DNA of 44,605 nt from JAPLDB01 sp964356415 (GCA_964356415.1 CAYHHK010000019.1:1-44605), one strand, 5' to 3'; positions 6,962 through 16,236 are shown, numbered from the stretch's first letter. The notes: generated by a model from the sequence alone, not told the origin. Program-made: numbers and translations.

Positions 6962-7546
6962 TTGGAACCATCACACCATATTTCTTCCCTACCCGATCTG
7001 GAGCTTCTCCGTATTCTCAAAGAGAAGAACGATAAGTCTATCGTCGGTATTTTATTCAAACGCTATACCCACCTGATGATGTGGTTGTGTATGAAATACC
7101 TGAAGGATGAAGACGAAGCCAAAGATTGCGTGATGGAAATTTTTGAACAATTGCTCACAGACCTGAATCGTCATGAGATCAAAAATTTCAAATCATGGCT
7201 ATTTGTCGTTACCAAGAATCATTGCCTTATGAAATTGCGCAAAAGCAAGAATAAGTTTGCGGAGCGGATAGAAGGCGGTGAGACCAGTTTGGAGATTGTG
7301 GAAATGAATCAGCTCCTGCATCCCGACGACGCCAATGAAAAAGAAGCCAAATTGAGGCTTATGGAAAAAGGCATTCAGCAGTTAAATGCAGACCAGAAAA
7401 AATGCGTTGAGCTGTTTTACCTCGAACAGAGAAGTTACCAGGAAATTACCGACCTTACAGGCTATTCGATACTCAACGTTAAAAGCCATATCCAGAACGG
7501 GAAACGAAACTTAAAGATATTCATGGAAAAAAATCATGGCAGCTAA
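6962..7546 (+). CDS. ECF-type RNA polymerase sigma factor
   Basis: A 194-residue sigma-70 family protein. Region 2 is at about 30-95 (LFKRYTHLMMWLCMKYLKDEDEAKDCVMEIFEQLL...FKSWLFVVTKNHCLMKLRK). Region 4 is at about 135-185 (INQLNADQKKCVELFYLEQRSYQEITDLTGYS-type HTH, then SHIQNGKRNLK). No ATG lies in frame near the N-terminus; the only good start is TTG at 6962, giving MEPSHHISSLPDLELL, which matches the usual beginning of this sigma group. The gene overlaps the next one by 11 bp. That gene is an anti-sigma-like membrane protein, so the pair probably forms a sigma/anti-sigma switch. The target promoters are not visible. Confidence 0.9.
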   Translation: MEPSHHISSLPDLELLRILKEKNDKSIVGILFKRYTHLMMWLCMKYLKDEDEAKDCVMEIFEQLLTDLNRHEIKNFKSWLFVVTKNHCLMKLRKSKNKFAERIEGGETSLEIVEMNQLLHPDDANEKEAKLRLMEKGIQQLNADQKKCVELFYLEQRSYQEITDLTGYSILNVKSHIQNGKRNLKIFMEKNHGS

Positions 7547-8573
7547 ACTTGGAAATTTTCTTGAACAAGGAGCATGCATCCCCGAGGTTGTGATGGTGGA
7601 TTATGCCGAAGGCAAGCTTTCTTCCCAACAGGCGCATGCTGTAGAAAAACATTTGCTGGAATGCGAATTATGCAGTGATGCACTGGATGGACTGAAAATG
7701 ATCCATCCGTCAAAATCAAAAGAGATCATTGCTGAGTTAAATAAAGAAATAGAAGGGCGCACTCAATCCGCAAGTAATTCAGGAGCCAAGGTGATTCCAT
7801 TCAGATTTAACTATAAGGTTGCTGCAGTCATTGCCCTGTTTATCATGTTTGGAGGAGGCTATTTGTACTTTAAAAACAAGGGCGAAGAAAAAATGCTGGC
7901 CCAAAATAATCCTCCATCGGCCACAGCCATTTCAGATTCCGGTTCAACACAACTGATCCCACAAACAAATTCGGATCAAAGATCTTCAGAACCGGTTTCT
8001 TCACAACCCAAATTTTCTTTAGAGGAAAAGAGTCCGATTCCGTCATCCAATGAAATATTGACTGAAAACAAAGATGTACAGCCAGCAATTGAGAGCTTAA
8101 AAGATAAAGATGATGCTAAAAAAAATCAAAATGATAATATAAATCTATCAGATAATGTTGAAATATCACCGGTAAACGCCGGTGTACGTTCTCAAGGACA
8201 GGCTTCAGAGGTCGCAAAAACAGCAACTTCAATTTCGAAATCTGCAGCACATGCCCATGATGAAAAGCCAAAAGATCATGAGACAACTTATGACAGGGAG
8301 GCGTCTCCTCCTGATCTTTTTAGCCTGAATGTTATTTTTACCAAAGGAAAAAATAAGTACAAGGAGAAAAAATATGCCGAAGCCGCAAATGATTTTGAAA
8401 AGCTCATGAATGATACTGCAACTGCTTTTTATGATGATGCAAAATGGATGCTTGCAGTTTGCTATATGAAAACATCCAGGAATGCCAAAGCGGTAAAACT
8501 CCTGAGGGAAATTGTGCATTCAAGCAGCATTCACAATAAAGAAGCAGAAGGACTTTTACAGGAACTTCAGTAA
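7536..8573 (+). CDS. Anti-sigma-like membrane protein (zf-HC2 N-terminus, TPR-like C-terminus)
   Basis: A 345-residue protein. An N-terminal zinc-finger-like anti-sigma segment contains CIPEVVMVDYAEGKLSSQQAHAVEKHLLECELCSDALDG, with His and Cys ligands in the HLLECELC motif (about 39-46). One membrane helix follows (about 92-110, AAVIALFIMFGGGYLYF), then a long polar Ser/Asn/Lys-rich linker (about 115-255) and a C-terminal pair of TPR-like helices (KGKNKYKEKKYAEAANDFEKLMND...DDAKWMLAVCYMKTSRNAKAVKLLREI). It would hold the ECF sigma factor at the membrane through the cytoplasmic zinc finger and use the periplasmic TPR part for sensing or assembly. The start inside the sigma gene shows translational coupling. 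Confidence 0.87.
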   Translation: MAAKLGNFLEQGACIPEVVMVDYAEGKLSSQQAHAVEKHLLECELCSDALDGLKMIHPSKSKEIIAELNKEIEGRTQSASNSGAKVIPFRFNYKVAAVIALFIMFGGGYLYFKNKGEEKMLAQNNPPSATAISDSGSTQLIPQTNSDQRSSEPVSSQPKFSLEEKSPIPSSNEILTENKDVQPAIESLKDKDDAKKNQNDNINLSDNVEISPVNAGVRSQGQASEVAKTATSISKSAAHAHDEKPKDHETTYDREASPPDLFSLNVIFTKGKNKYKEKKYAEAANDFEKLMNDTATAFYDDAKWMLAVCYMKTSRNAKAVKLLREIVHSSSIHNKEAEGLLQELQ

Positions 8574-8603
8574 AAAGTATTTGATGTTTTGAGAAACGCC
8601 GGT

Positions 8604-9836
8604 ATGAAAAAAATATTTGTTGTTCCGGCGATAACAGTCTTTTTAATCCTCATCTCTGCAGGTTATTTCTATAACCTCCATTCTTTTGCCACAAAATACT
8701 ACGGCTTTGTTATCGGGGATTGGTTCATCAATTTTTCCGGCGGCTTTGTGCGAAGAGGTTTGAGTGGCTACTGCATCACCTTCGTTTCAGATTTTTTAAA
8801 CCTGATGCCCTGTTATTCACTTATCGGGATACAGACATTTTTTTATTTCGCCTATATACTGGTATTCATCCAGCTTTTTTCAGGCAAAAGAATTAATGCC
8901 TGGTTTATCCTTTCCCTTTTGTCTCCGGCCACCTTGCTATTTACAACCTTTGATCCAAATGCTGCCGGCCGAAAGGAGATTATTCTCTTTTTCATATTCG
9001 TTGTTTATTTATGGTGCTTAAGAAAGGATATGATGAAATCGAATTTCACAATTTTTCTATTCTCGGTGACATTACTCATTGCCACCATGTTTCACGAGCT
9101 GATGTTTTTTTACACCCCTTATTTTATTCTTGCCGCTTATCTTAATGAAGTAAAAAATGGTGATCCTTTTCATTTGATAAAATCATTATGGATCATTGCA
9201 GGATCATGGATAGTGATGCTTCCGATTGTAATATATGGAAGTTCTATTGATGGATATACAATATGTTCAGACCTGAAAGAAAGTGGATTGCCTGACTCAA
9301 TTTGTTCAGGGATCCTTTCATGGCCTCAAAACTACGGATGGAAAAATGTTGCTGCTTTCGCCGTGGAATCAAACTATTTATTTGTTTATGGAACTACTTT
9401 TTCACTCTCCTTAATCCCATTTATTTTACAGGTGAAATTCATGAACCAACCTATGATAAACCTGAAAAAATTTTTCGTTGTTTTCGGGTTATTACTTTTA
9501 TTTTCCGGTCCGTTATTCATCTTTGCAGTTGACTGGGGCAGATGGATAAATATTCATTTTATGCTGCTACTTTTTATTTCTACCCTTTTTCTTAAAAAAG
9601 AATCAGATGATAAAAATTTAAAAGCATTATCACCCACAGTCTCGATGCCAACAATCCTGACTGGTCGAAATGCTTCTTCCAAAAGAACCAATGATGTATT
9701 ATTCCTCCTTATCACCCTCGCATATATTGCCTTATGGTCCATGCCACACTTTGGATATAGTTACGTTTTTTCATTGACCAAAAATTTTTACTCGGTTAAA
9801 CATATGATGACTGATGTTTTAAGGGCGATTTTCTAA
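8604..9836 (+). CDS. Polytopic membrane protein with GGFVRRG motif
   Basis: The start is placed at ATG 8604; a TTG 15 bp upstream is possible but lacks support. The product is about 410 residues with roughly ten hydrophobic helices. Near residue 45 it has GDWFINFSGGFVRRGLSGY; this D-W-x-(I/V)-N-x-x-G-G-F-V-R-R-G pattern recurs in uncharacterised polytopic proteins linked with polysaccharide or glycan loci, so an envelope glycan polymerase or glycosyltransferase-like role is possible but unproven. A catalytic-looking FHELMFFYTPYF segment follows near residue 170. It lies 30 bp after the anti-sigma gene and may be co-transcribed. Confidence 0.75.
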   Translation: MKKIFVVPAITVFLILISAGYFYNLHSFATKYYGFVIGDWFINFSGGFVRRGLSGYCITFVSDFLNLMPCYSLIGIQTFFYFAYILVFIQLFSGKRINAWFILSLLSPATLLFTTFDPNAAGRKEIILFFIFVVYLWCLRKDMMKSNFTIFLFSVTLLIATMFHELMFFYTPYFILAAYLNEVKNGDPFHLIKSLWIIAGSWIVMLPIVIYGSSIDGYTICSDLKESGLPDSICSGILSWPQNYGWKNVAAFAVESNYLFVYGTTFSLSLIPFILQVKFMNQPMINLKKFFVVFGLLLLFSGPLFIFAVDWGRWINIHFMLLLFISTLFLKKESDDKNLKALSPTVSMPTILTGRNASSKRTNDVLFLLITLAYIALWSMPHFGYSYVFSLTKNFYSVKHMMTDVLRAIF

Positions 9837-9976
9837 TGGTCGGAATTCAAACAATACCTGCAATAGATTGTTTAATGACGGAAAAGCACCAAGATTGACC
9901 TCAATTTTCATCCCCGGACAAGAAAAAAGAATAATAAACCCGGGGTCTAAATCATAGCGCAGCCGGTGTTTCTTAA

Positions 9977-9984
9977 TACCTTTG
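9977..9984 (+). promoter_or_regulatory. Promoter -7 box TACCTTTG for the MBL/rhodanese gene
   Basis: TACCTTTG fits TAnnTTTG and lies 22 bp before the ATG at 10007, giving a leader of about 15 nt. No clear -33 TTG triplet was seen. The gap 9837-9976 shows nothing else. Confidence 0.45.
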
Positions 9985-10006
9985 CATTCCATTAAATCAT
10001 ATCAAC

Positions 10007-11404
10007 ATGTACATCCAGCAATTATACACCAATTGCCTTGCCGAAGCAGCCTATTACATTGAAAGTAACGGTGAAGCGGCCATCATTGATCCTATCCGCG
10101 AAACCGAACCTTACATGGCTCTGGCTAAGCAGCGCGGTGCAAAAATCAAATACATTTTCGAAACGCATTTTCATGCTGACTTTGTGAGCGGGCATATTGA
10201 TCTTGCAAATAAGACAGGGGCTGAAATAGTTTATGGCCCATTGGCTGAAACAAATTACAAGATACGGAATGTCAAAGACAATGAGGAGCTGAAGGTTGGC
10301 GACCTGACGATCCGTGCTCTTCATACCCCTGGTCATACGCCTGAATCCACCTGTTTTCTGTTGCTTGATGAAAGCTATCAGGAGTATTGCATATTTACCG
10401 GGGACACGCTTTTTGTAGGTGATGTGGGAAGACCTGATTTGCTGGACGGAAAAATGTCGAAAGAAGAACTGTCGGGAATGATGTACGATTCCCTGAATAA
10501 TAAAATTAAGAATCTGCCTGATGAGGTAATCGTTTACCCGGCGCATGGTCCCGGTTCGTCCTGCGGAAAAAACCTTGGTCCGGAAAAACAAAGTACAATT
10601 GGAACAGAAAAGCAAACGAATTATGCTTTGCGCGATATGACAAAAGATGAATTTATAAAAGTGCTCACCGAAGGTTTGCTCCCTCCTCCTGCCTATTTTT
10701 TCAGTGATGCAATGATCAATAAACAAGGTTATACGGCCATTGATGAAGTGATGAAGAAAAATATGCATCCTCTTACTGTGGATGAGTTTGAAATTGAAGT
10801 TGCGCGTGGTGCTGTAATACTCGATACCCGCAATCCTGAAGTTTTTGAAAAAGGATTTATACAGGGAGCTGTCAATATCGGACTCAACGGCATGTTTGCC
10901 ATTTGGGCAGGAACAATAATGGACATCGGTGTACCACTGGTTTTGGTCTGTAATCCCGGCAAGGAAGAAGAAGCTGTGACACGGCTTGCACGTGTGGGTT
11001 ATGAAAAAGTTCACGGATTTCTGAATGGAGGTTTTGAATCATGGATGAAAGAAGATAAACCGGTTGACACAATCAATTCCATCGATGCACAGGAGTTTGC
11101 AAAGCGTGTGAATGCCGGAGGAAAAGTTTTAGACATACGGAAAATTTCAGAGGCAGAAGCGGGTTATGTAAAAGATGCCGCAGTTATTCCACTTGCTGAC
11201 CTTCAGGAAAATCTGGAATCGTTAAATACAGAAACTCCAATCATGGTTCATTGTGCAGGTGGCTACCGCAGCATGATTGCAGCTTCTCTGCTGAAGCGAA
11301 ACGGATTCAGCAACATTTCAAATGTGCAAGGCGGCTGGGGAAAAATTAAGGAAACCAATGTTCCTGTAGCTACAGGTGTTCCTTCTAACCTCATTGCTGA
11401 ATGA
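10007..11404 (+). CDS. CstB-like metallo-beta-lactamase/rhodanese protein (persulfide dioxygenase/sulfurtransferase)
   Basis: A 465-residue protein in three parts. Residues 1-230 are a metallo-beta-lactamase fold of the ETHE1/persulfide dioxygenase type with the metal-site motif THFHADFVSGH (His54, His56, Asp58, His63), TPGHT (His110), FTGDTLF (Asp133) and YPAHGPGS (His180). Residues about 260-350 are a rhodanese-like domain with a non-canonical loop around Cys315 (CNPGKEE). Residues about 360-455 are a second rhodanese with an active loop CAGGYRS (Cys416). This order matches CstB-type enzymes, which oxidise persulfides to sulfite or thiosulfate. The thioredoxin gene starts 9 bp downstream, in line with a reductant for persulfide or disulfide products. 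Confidence 0.92.
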   Translation: MYIQQLYTNCLAEAAYYIESNGEAAIIDPIRETEPYMALAKQRGAKIKYIFETHFHADFVSGHIDLANKTGAEIVYGPLAETNYKIRNVKDNEELKVGDLTIRALHTPGHTPESTCFLLLDESYQEYCIFTGDTLFVGDVGRPDLLDGKMSKEELSGMMYDSLNNKIKNLPDEVIVYPAHGPGSSCGKNLGPEKQSTIGTEKQTNYALRDMTKDEFIKVLTEGLLPPPAYFFSDAMINKQGYTAIDEVMKKNMHPLTVDEFEIEVARGAVILDTRNPEVFEKGFIQGAVNIGLNGMFAIWAGTIMDIGVPLVLVCNPGKEEEAVTRLARVGYEKVHGFLNGGFESWMKEDKPVDTINSIDAQEFAKRVNAGGKVLDIRKISEAEAGYVKDAAVIPLADLQENLESLNTETPIMVHCAGGYRSMIAASLLKRNGFSNISNVQGGWGKIKETNVPVATGVPSNLIAE

Positions 11405-11413
11405 AAATATATT

Positions 11414-11680
11414 ATGTCCCTTGAACTTCTCTTCTTTTCTGCCGGTTGGTGCGAGCCCTGTAAATGGGCAGATCCCATCGTAAATGAAGTGATTGAAAAT
11501 TCTGCCGGTAAGATTTCTCTCAGCAAGATTGACATTGATGCAAACGTTGCAATGGCCCAACAATACATCATCATGAGCGTCCCTACTCTGGTACTTTTTA
11601 AAGAAGGTAAAGAAGTGTGGAGGATGAAGGGATTTGATACGGCATCAAACCTGCAAAAAATATTTTCAGATTTTATCTGA
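11414..11680 (+). CDS. Small thioredoxin-like protein with CEPC active site
   Basis: An 88-residue thioredoxin-fold protein. It begins at the first core strand (MSLELLFFSAGWCEPCKWADPIV), so it lacks the extra N-terminal strand and helix of E. coli TrxA (about 108 residues). The redox motif is WCEPC (Cys13, Cys16), a charged variant of CGPC, and the cis-proline is in MSVPTLVLF (about Pro57). It has no signal peptide, so it acts in the cytoplasm. It lies 9 bp after the CstB-like gene, almost surely in one operon, and probably reduces persulfide or disulfide intermediates formed there. Confidence 0.9.
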   Translation: MSLELLFFSAGWCEPCKWADPIVNEVIENSAGKISLSKIDIDANVAMAQQYIIMSVPTLVLFKEGKEVWRMKGFDTASNLQKIFSDFI

Positions 11681-11693
11681 TTTTCCCGGAGAC

Positions 11694-14600
11694 TTACCTC
11701 TGAATAATCAAGCTTCCGACCTGAACCCTTTCTTCCGTTTGAAAGTGGTACTGATAGACTCCTTCACTAAGGTCTGTGGCGTTCAATTTAATAATATGAT
11801 CTCCGCCAATTCGTGATTCGTTAACAAGTTCACAAGTCAGTTTTCCTCGCGCATCAAAAACCTGCAGCAAAACTTTTTGCCTTTTGGAAAGTGAAAAAAT
11901 GAAACTGGCTGAATTGCTTAATGGATTTGGATAAACGTAAACCGGAGAGCTTTGCTTCGGCAATTCATTGACTCCTACTGATGCATCAAGCACTAGTATA
12001 CTGTCGCACACTGTACAGTTATTTCCATCGGTTACACAAACAACATAAGTCCCCTGTAGCAGATTCGAAATCAATGCTGTTGTTTGCGGCGGTATTGTAT
12101 TCCAAAGATATAAGTAAGGACTGTTACCTCCATTCACTACAGCGGAGGCCCAGCCATCAGGACATCCTGCACAGCTTGCATCTGCATGTGCTATTGACAA
12201 GACTACAGGAGTTGCGGGCTGGGTAATGGTGAATGACTGGCTAACCAGACAGTTATTGGCATCCGTCACTTGTACATTGCAACTCAAAGCGCACAATCCA
12301 TTTAGTGAAGATGATGTTGAAGTGTCGCACCACTGATAAATATAAGCACCTGCTCCTCCCATAGCATTTGTAATAGCTGCTCCGTCGCATCCGCCGAAAC
12401 AGGATACATTTGTTGTCAGTAGATTAAGCGCAATCGCATCAGGCTCTGTAATTGTCACATTGATTGTAGATATGCAATTGTTACCGTCATTAACTGTCAG
12501 TAAATAATTTCCTGCCGCAAGATTGCTTGCAGAGGCTGCATTGCCACCTGACGGACTCCAGCTATATGTAAATGGAGGAGTCCCTCCTGAAATATTCACT
12601 GATGCGCTACCTGTAGAATCTCCATGACACAGAATATTGGTACTTGATTGTAATGTAAGTGTTGGTGCGCCTGAATTATTAACTGCAACATTGGCAGTTT
12701 GTGTGCAATGATTGGAATCAGTTACTGTTACAGAATAATTTCCTGCCGGAAGACTTGTAGCCGTTGATGCATTTCCCCCTACAGGTGACCACACATATGT
12801 ATATGGAGGCGTTCCTCCGCTCGGTGTGCAGGTAGCAGTTCCATTTGATGAACCACAGGATGCAGCTGATGAAGAAGTAAATGCAGTGAGAGCCGGAGGC
12901 TCGCTGATATTGATATTCACTATATGATCACAAAAATTAGCATCAGTAACCGTCATACTATAATTTCCGGCTGTAAGATTTGATGCAGAGGCCGAATTGC
13001 CACCGGCCGGCAACCATGCGTAAGTATAAGGTGGTGTTCCTCCGCTTGCAGTCAATGAGGCACTTCCATTGTTGTTGCCATTACACAATACATTTGTAAC
13101 CGAACTTATGGTCACGGCAAGCGATGTGGGTTCTGTAATAATAATAGAGTCGGATTTTGCACATCCATTGGCGTCGGTTGTGGTAACAACGAAAGTATCT
13201 GCACAAACATTACTGATTGAAGCGGTAGTAACTCCACCCGGTTGCCACAGATATGTGAACGGGGCAGTTCCTGTTAATGGTGTTACACCGGCTGAGCCTG
13301 AACACACGCTGTTACAATTCAAACTCGTCGAAATTACATTGGTAGCAACGGATGAAGTTCCTCCGACCAAAGCGCTTCTCAGGACAGCGCATCCCCCGGA
13401 ATCTGTAATTGTTACAGAATAATTTCCAGAACACAGATCAAAAATACTGTCAGCAGTCATTCCATTGTTCCATAGATAAGAGAATGGACCAACACCACCT
13501 CCCACATGTGCCGCGGCGGTACCATTGCATTGCCCGCAATTGGATTGTGTAGTCGTAACAGACGAAGTAAAACTAACCGGTGAATTGATGATCACTGTGT
13601 CTGTCTTCGCACAACCAACAGCGTCCTCCATTGTAAGTATATACATGCCGACGCAAAGTGAAGTGAGTGAATCAGATTCTCCCCCATTATCCCAGGTGTA
13701 GGAAACAGGATAATTACTTGAACCATTCGCAATTGCAACACCATCGCAATTGACAGAGCATGTTGCATTCTGAGAAGAAACACTTAAGTTACAATTGCAA
13801 TTGCCGGGCATATTGACATCAAGCCATTGAATGCGTCTTGCTAGCCATTGTTTTAAGTTTGCAATTTCACCGGCATAAGTAGATGGATATGGTGGAACAT
13901 TCGGCCAGACATAAACGCCAAGAATCGGCCACACAGTAAAGTTCCATGCCTGTGACTCATTCAAATAAGCGGCAACAGAATCGATTACACTATTCATGTG
14001 TGAAATACTGAGTGGTCCCGCGCGCAAAAAATCCCACCGGCATTTTAATTGGTTGGTATAGTTGCTGTCGGTAAGCATACGAGGCCACCATGCGGGAATC
14101 TGAGACCCATCTCCTGTACAAGGAAACAGGTAAGCCCAGTTCAACGTGTCATCACCTCCACAATAGTTGGCATTTCCATAAGCAATATCATAATCCCAGG
14201 CAGGTCCGGCCTTTAATGTTTTTTCTCTGTCTTTGTACAGGTAACTTGAAATGCGATAACCATCAACATTCTTGCTTACTTCATCACTGAGAAAATAATC
14301 AATGAATGAAGTATTCCCGATGAACTTCATATAGCCAAGCGCACTGTCCATATAGTTCGAACCAAACAATGCATCTTCAAAGCTGTCAACATAGGCCTGA
14401 ATGTAGGTTTGCTGTGGTGCTGAAATGCTGTCAGGGCTTGGATAATCGTATTGGTAATATATGGTTTGTCCATTTGGATGATTGATCGGCGGATACTGCG
14501 AAGTCCAGCCATCACCCCCCGATCCGGTTTGCTTGTCAATCTTGATAATATATCCACCTGTAACTTCAGGTGCTGTATTTTCATTTGATTGAAGATGATT

Positions 14601-15623
14601 GATGTCCACGCGATTGTTATCCCACTTAATGCTTTCCATGAGGATATAAATTCCCCAATACTGTCCATTGAGAATAACATCCACATACTTACACCGCGGA
14701 GCCCAGTGACCGAATTCGCGTTGAGACTGATAAGCCAGAAAATTATGGAGAAATGATTTGTCGGAATAATTTGCACTGAGGATCCAGTCGTGTTCTGAAG
14801 GCATATCCAGGAGTGCAACATTTGTGTCAAGTGATGTATTGACAGAACTTCTTGTTTCAAAGCCGTAGGATTTTTTAGGAAAACCTTGTGAGCTAGAACC
14901 GCGGACTTCGATGGCGATCTTACCATTGTATCCATTGTAAGGATCAGTAATGTGGTTTCTGTTTCCGTAACCATTGTCAATCAATGCCATATCGGCAATT
15001 ATTTTAGGGTCATCAGGAATCGTTTGGCCTCCTGTATTAAGGATAAGAATTGGCAGGTTGGATTCCGTGATATTAAAGGGAGCCGGAGGATTTGAACCAA
15101 AATTAATACTCCAATTCACGACGGAACCAGTACTTGTATTTATTGCATCATCGATAACACGCAGCTGCCAGGTACCGTTTCCGTCTTGCCCGTTGTTCAA
15201 CCGCCAGATGCTACCTTCCGGAATGTAGGTTCCATTGAAAGGCGCAAAGCCACTTGTGATTGCTGTCGCAGCATCATAACGGAATATTGTATTGGTATAA
15301 TTATTTCCAGAACTCCCATTATCGGTGGTCAGTTCGATCATGGATCCATCGGGTGAGGCAATGAAGCAATCAATGTCGCGGTCTGATGTGTGGGTAATAT
15401 CGATCGTCACAGAAACAAGACCGAAATTATTGTCAATGTTGGCAGGCGACAATCCGCTTACCGAGATATTGAAACGTGAGGTATCAACCACCTGGATAAT
15501 TGTCCCTCCTGTACCGGAATAGGTTTGGCTGAAAACGGAAGCAGAAAATTGAAGACAACAGAGTAATAATAAAAGACATCCAAGATGTCTTGAATAAAAA
15601 TGCAACGAATTTTGCTGAACCAT
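11694..15623 (-). CDS. Giant secreted CotH-kinase protein with P-domain, SprB repeats and T9SS sorting domain
   Basis: A 1309-residue protein. The signal peptide ends near residue 33. A proprotein-convertase P-domain (about 45-175) has SVTIDITHTSDRDIDCFIASPDG and GTWQLRVIDDA. A CotH kinase-like domain (about 185-605) has AIEVRGSSSQGFPKKSYGFE and the active-site region GPAWDYDIAYGNANYCGG. Eight SprB-type repeats (about 610-1215) are of the form C.G...G.A.....GG.PPY.Y.W.P.GG with AGNY.VTVTD.N.C. A type IX sorting domain closes the protein (about 1225-1309, VYPNPLSNSASF...EGVYQYHF). It should be exported by the Por system and anchored or released at the cell surface. Phosphorylation of surface proteins is the known role of CotH; use in adhesion or gliding is inferred from the SprB repeats. 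Confidence 0.9.
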   Translation of the reverse strand: MVQQNSLHFYSRHLGCLLLLLCCLQFSASVFSQTYSGTGGTIIQVVDTSRFNISVSGLSPANIDNNFGLVSVTIDITHTSDRDIDCFIASPDGSMIELTTDNGSSGNNYTNTIFRYDAATAITSGFAPFNGTYIPEGSIWRLNNGQDGNGTWQLRVIDDAINTSTGSVVNWSINFGSNPPAPFNITESNLPILILNTGGQTIPDDPKIIADMALIDNGYGNRNHITDPYNGYNGKIAIEVRGSSSQGFPKKSYGFETRSSVNTSLDTNVALLDMPSEHDWILSANYSDKSFLHNFLAYQSQREFGHWAPRCKYVDVILNGQYWGIYILMESIKWDNNRVDINHLQSNENTAPEVTGGYIIKIDKQTGSGGDGWTSQYPPINHPNGQTIYYQYDYPSPDSISAPQQTYIQAYVDSFEDALFGSNYMDSALGYMKFIGNTSFIDYFLSDEVSKNVDGYRISSYLYKDREKTLKAGPAWDYDIAYGNANYCGGDDTLNWAYLFPCTGDGSQIPAWWPRMLTDSNYTNQLKCRWDFLRAGPLSISHMNSVIDSVAAYLNESQAWNFTVWPILGVYVWPNVPPYPSTYAGEIANLKQWLARRIQWLDVNMPGNCNCNLSVSSQNATCSVNCDGVAIANGSSNYPVSYTWDNGGESDSLTSLCVGMYILTMEDAVGCAKTDTVIINSPVSFTSSVTTTQSNCGQCNGTAAAHVGGGVGPFSYLWNNGMTADSIFDLCSGNYSVTITDSGGCAVLRSALVGGTSSVATNVISTSLNCNSVCSGSAGVTPLTGTAPFTYLWQPGGVTTASISNVCADTFVVTTTDANGCAKSDSIIITEPTSLAVTISSVTNVLCNGNNNGSASLTASGGTPPYTYAWLPAGGNSASASNLTAGNYSMTVTDANFCDHIVNINISEPPALTAFTSSSAASCGSSNGTATCTPSGGTPPYTYVWSPVGGNASTATSLPAGNYSVTVTDSNHCTQTANVAVNNSGAPTLTLQSSTNILCHGDSTGSASVNISGGTPPFTYSWSPSGGNAASASNLAAGNYLLTVNDGNNCISTINVTITEPDAIALNLLTTNVSCFGGCDGAAITNAMGGAGAYIYQWCDTSTSSSLNGLCALSCNVQVTDANNCLVSQSFTITQPATPVVLSIAHADASCAGCPDGWASAVVNGGNSPYLYLWNTIPPQTTALISNLLQGTYVVCVTDGNNCTVCDSILVLDASVGVNELPKQSSPVYVYPNPLSNSASFIFSLSKRQKVLLQVFDARGKLTCELVNESRIGGDHIIKLNATDLSEGVYQYHFQTEERVQVGSLIIQR

Positions 15624-15734
15624 TGAGTTTGGGAGAGGATAATAAATGTGGTAAAAATGTTTAACTTTTTAGAATAGAAAAAGTTATGCTTGTGAAAAAA
15701 TATGAACGGGAAAAGTTTTCTATAAAATGTAACC

Positions 15735-16232
15735 TTAAACAAGGTTGACCATAATCTGATTTTTCTCGACTTTATCTCCTTTTTTGACAAGAATCTTTTT
15801 TACTTCACCATTAACAGCCGCCTTCAGGATATTTTCCATTTTCATGGCTTCCAGAACAATCAATGCGTCCCCTTTTTGAATTTTTTGTCCGGGTTGCACC
15901 ATGACATTTATTACCAGGCCGGGCATAGGCGCTTTCACATCACCGGCCTGCTTTTCATTGGCAGCATCCAGACCCAGGTCATGAAGGAGCTCATCATATT
16001 TATCTTTTACCGTTACATGGTAAACCGACTGATTGATTTTCACTGAGATCATTTTTTCTGCTGCATTGACCTCCACAATTTCGCCCGAAAATGACTGATT
16101 GTTTCGGAGGATATGAAACCTACCTTTTCTGATCTCAATAATGTCAGCATCGAAAAGTTTTCCGTTAATGGTTTTTTCCTTTCCGGCAGACTCTACGTGG
16201 AATTCCTTTCCGTCAATGATTGCTTTGTGCAT
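15735..16232 (-). CDS. Biotin carboxyl carrier protein of an acyl-CoA carboxylase
   Basis: A 165-residue protein. The C-terminal biotinyl domain (about 98-165) reads APMPGLVINVMVQPGQKIQKGDALIVLEAMKMENILKA; Lys131 in the AMKMEN loop is the biotinylation site and the surrounding sequence is textbook. The N-terminal about 80 residues form a beta-rich segment like the BT domain that links carrier and carboxylase subunits in propionyl- or methylcrotonyl-CoA-type carboxylases. The carboxyltransferase and biotin carboxylase genes are not next to it here. Start ATG 16230-16232 lies only 4 bp after a TATCTTTG box, so the mRNA may have almost no leader. Its neighbours do not suggest an operon. Confidence 0.9.
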   Translation of the reverse strand: MHKAIIDGKEFHVESAGKEKTINGKLFDADIIEIRKGRFHILRNNQSFSGEIVEVNAAEKMISVKINQSVYHVTVKDKYDELLHDLGLDAANEKQAGDVKAPMPGLVINVMVQPGQKIQKGDALIVLEAMKMENILKAAVNGEVKKILVKKGDKVEKNQIMVNLV

Positions 16233-16236
16233 AAGG

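Noticed and set aside
8168..8184. ACCGGTAAACGCCGGT palindrome inside the anti-sigma gene
   Set aside because: It is a single short imperfect palindrome in coding sequence with no second copy found.
10022..11014. Long antisense frame (330 codons) opposite the CstB-like gene
   Set aside because: The plus-strand frame has full metallo-beta-lactamase and rhodanese motifs; the antisense frame has no motif and an unnatural composition.
14327..14980. Antisense-frame ORF of 217 codons within the CotH gene (same strand, other frame)
   Set aside because: It is a shadow of the CotH frame, which carries the P-domain, kinase and repeat motifs without a break.
15662..15686. TAACTTTTT/AAAAAGTTA inverted repeat between the biotin carrier and CotH genes
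   Set aside because: An A/T-only 9-bp hairpin in A/T-rich DNA could arise by chance; it is too weak to call as terminator or operator.
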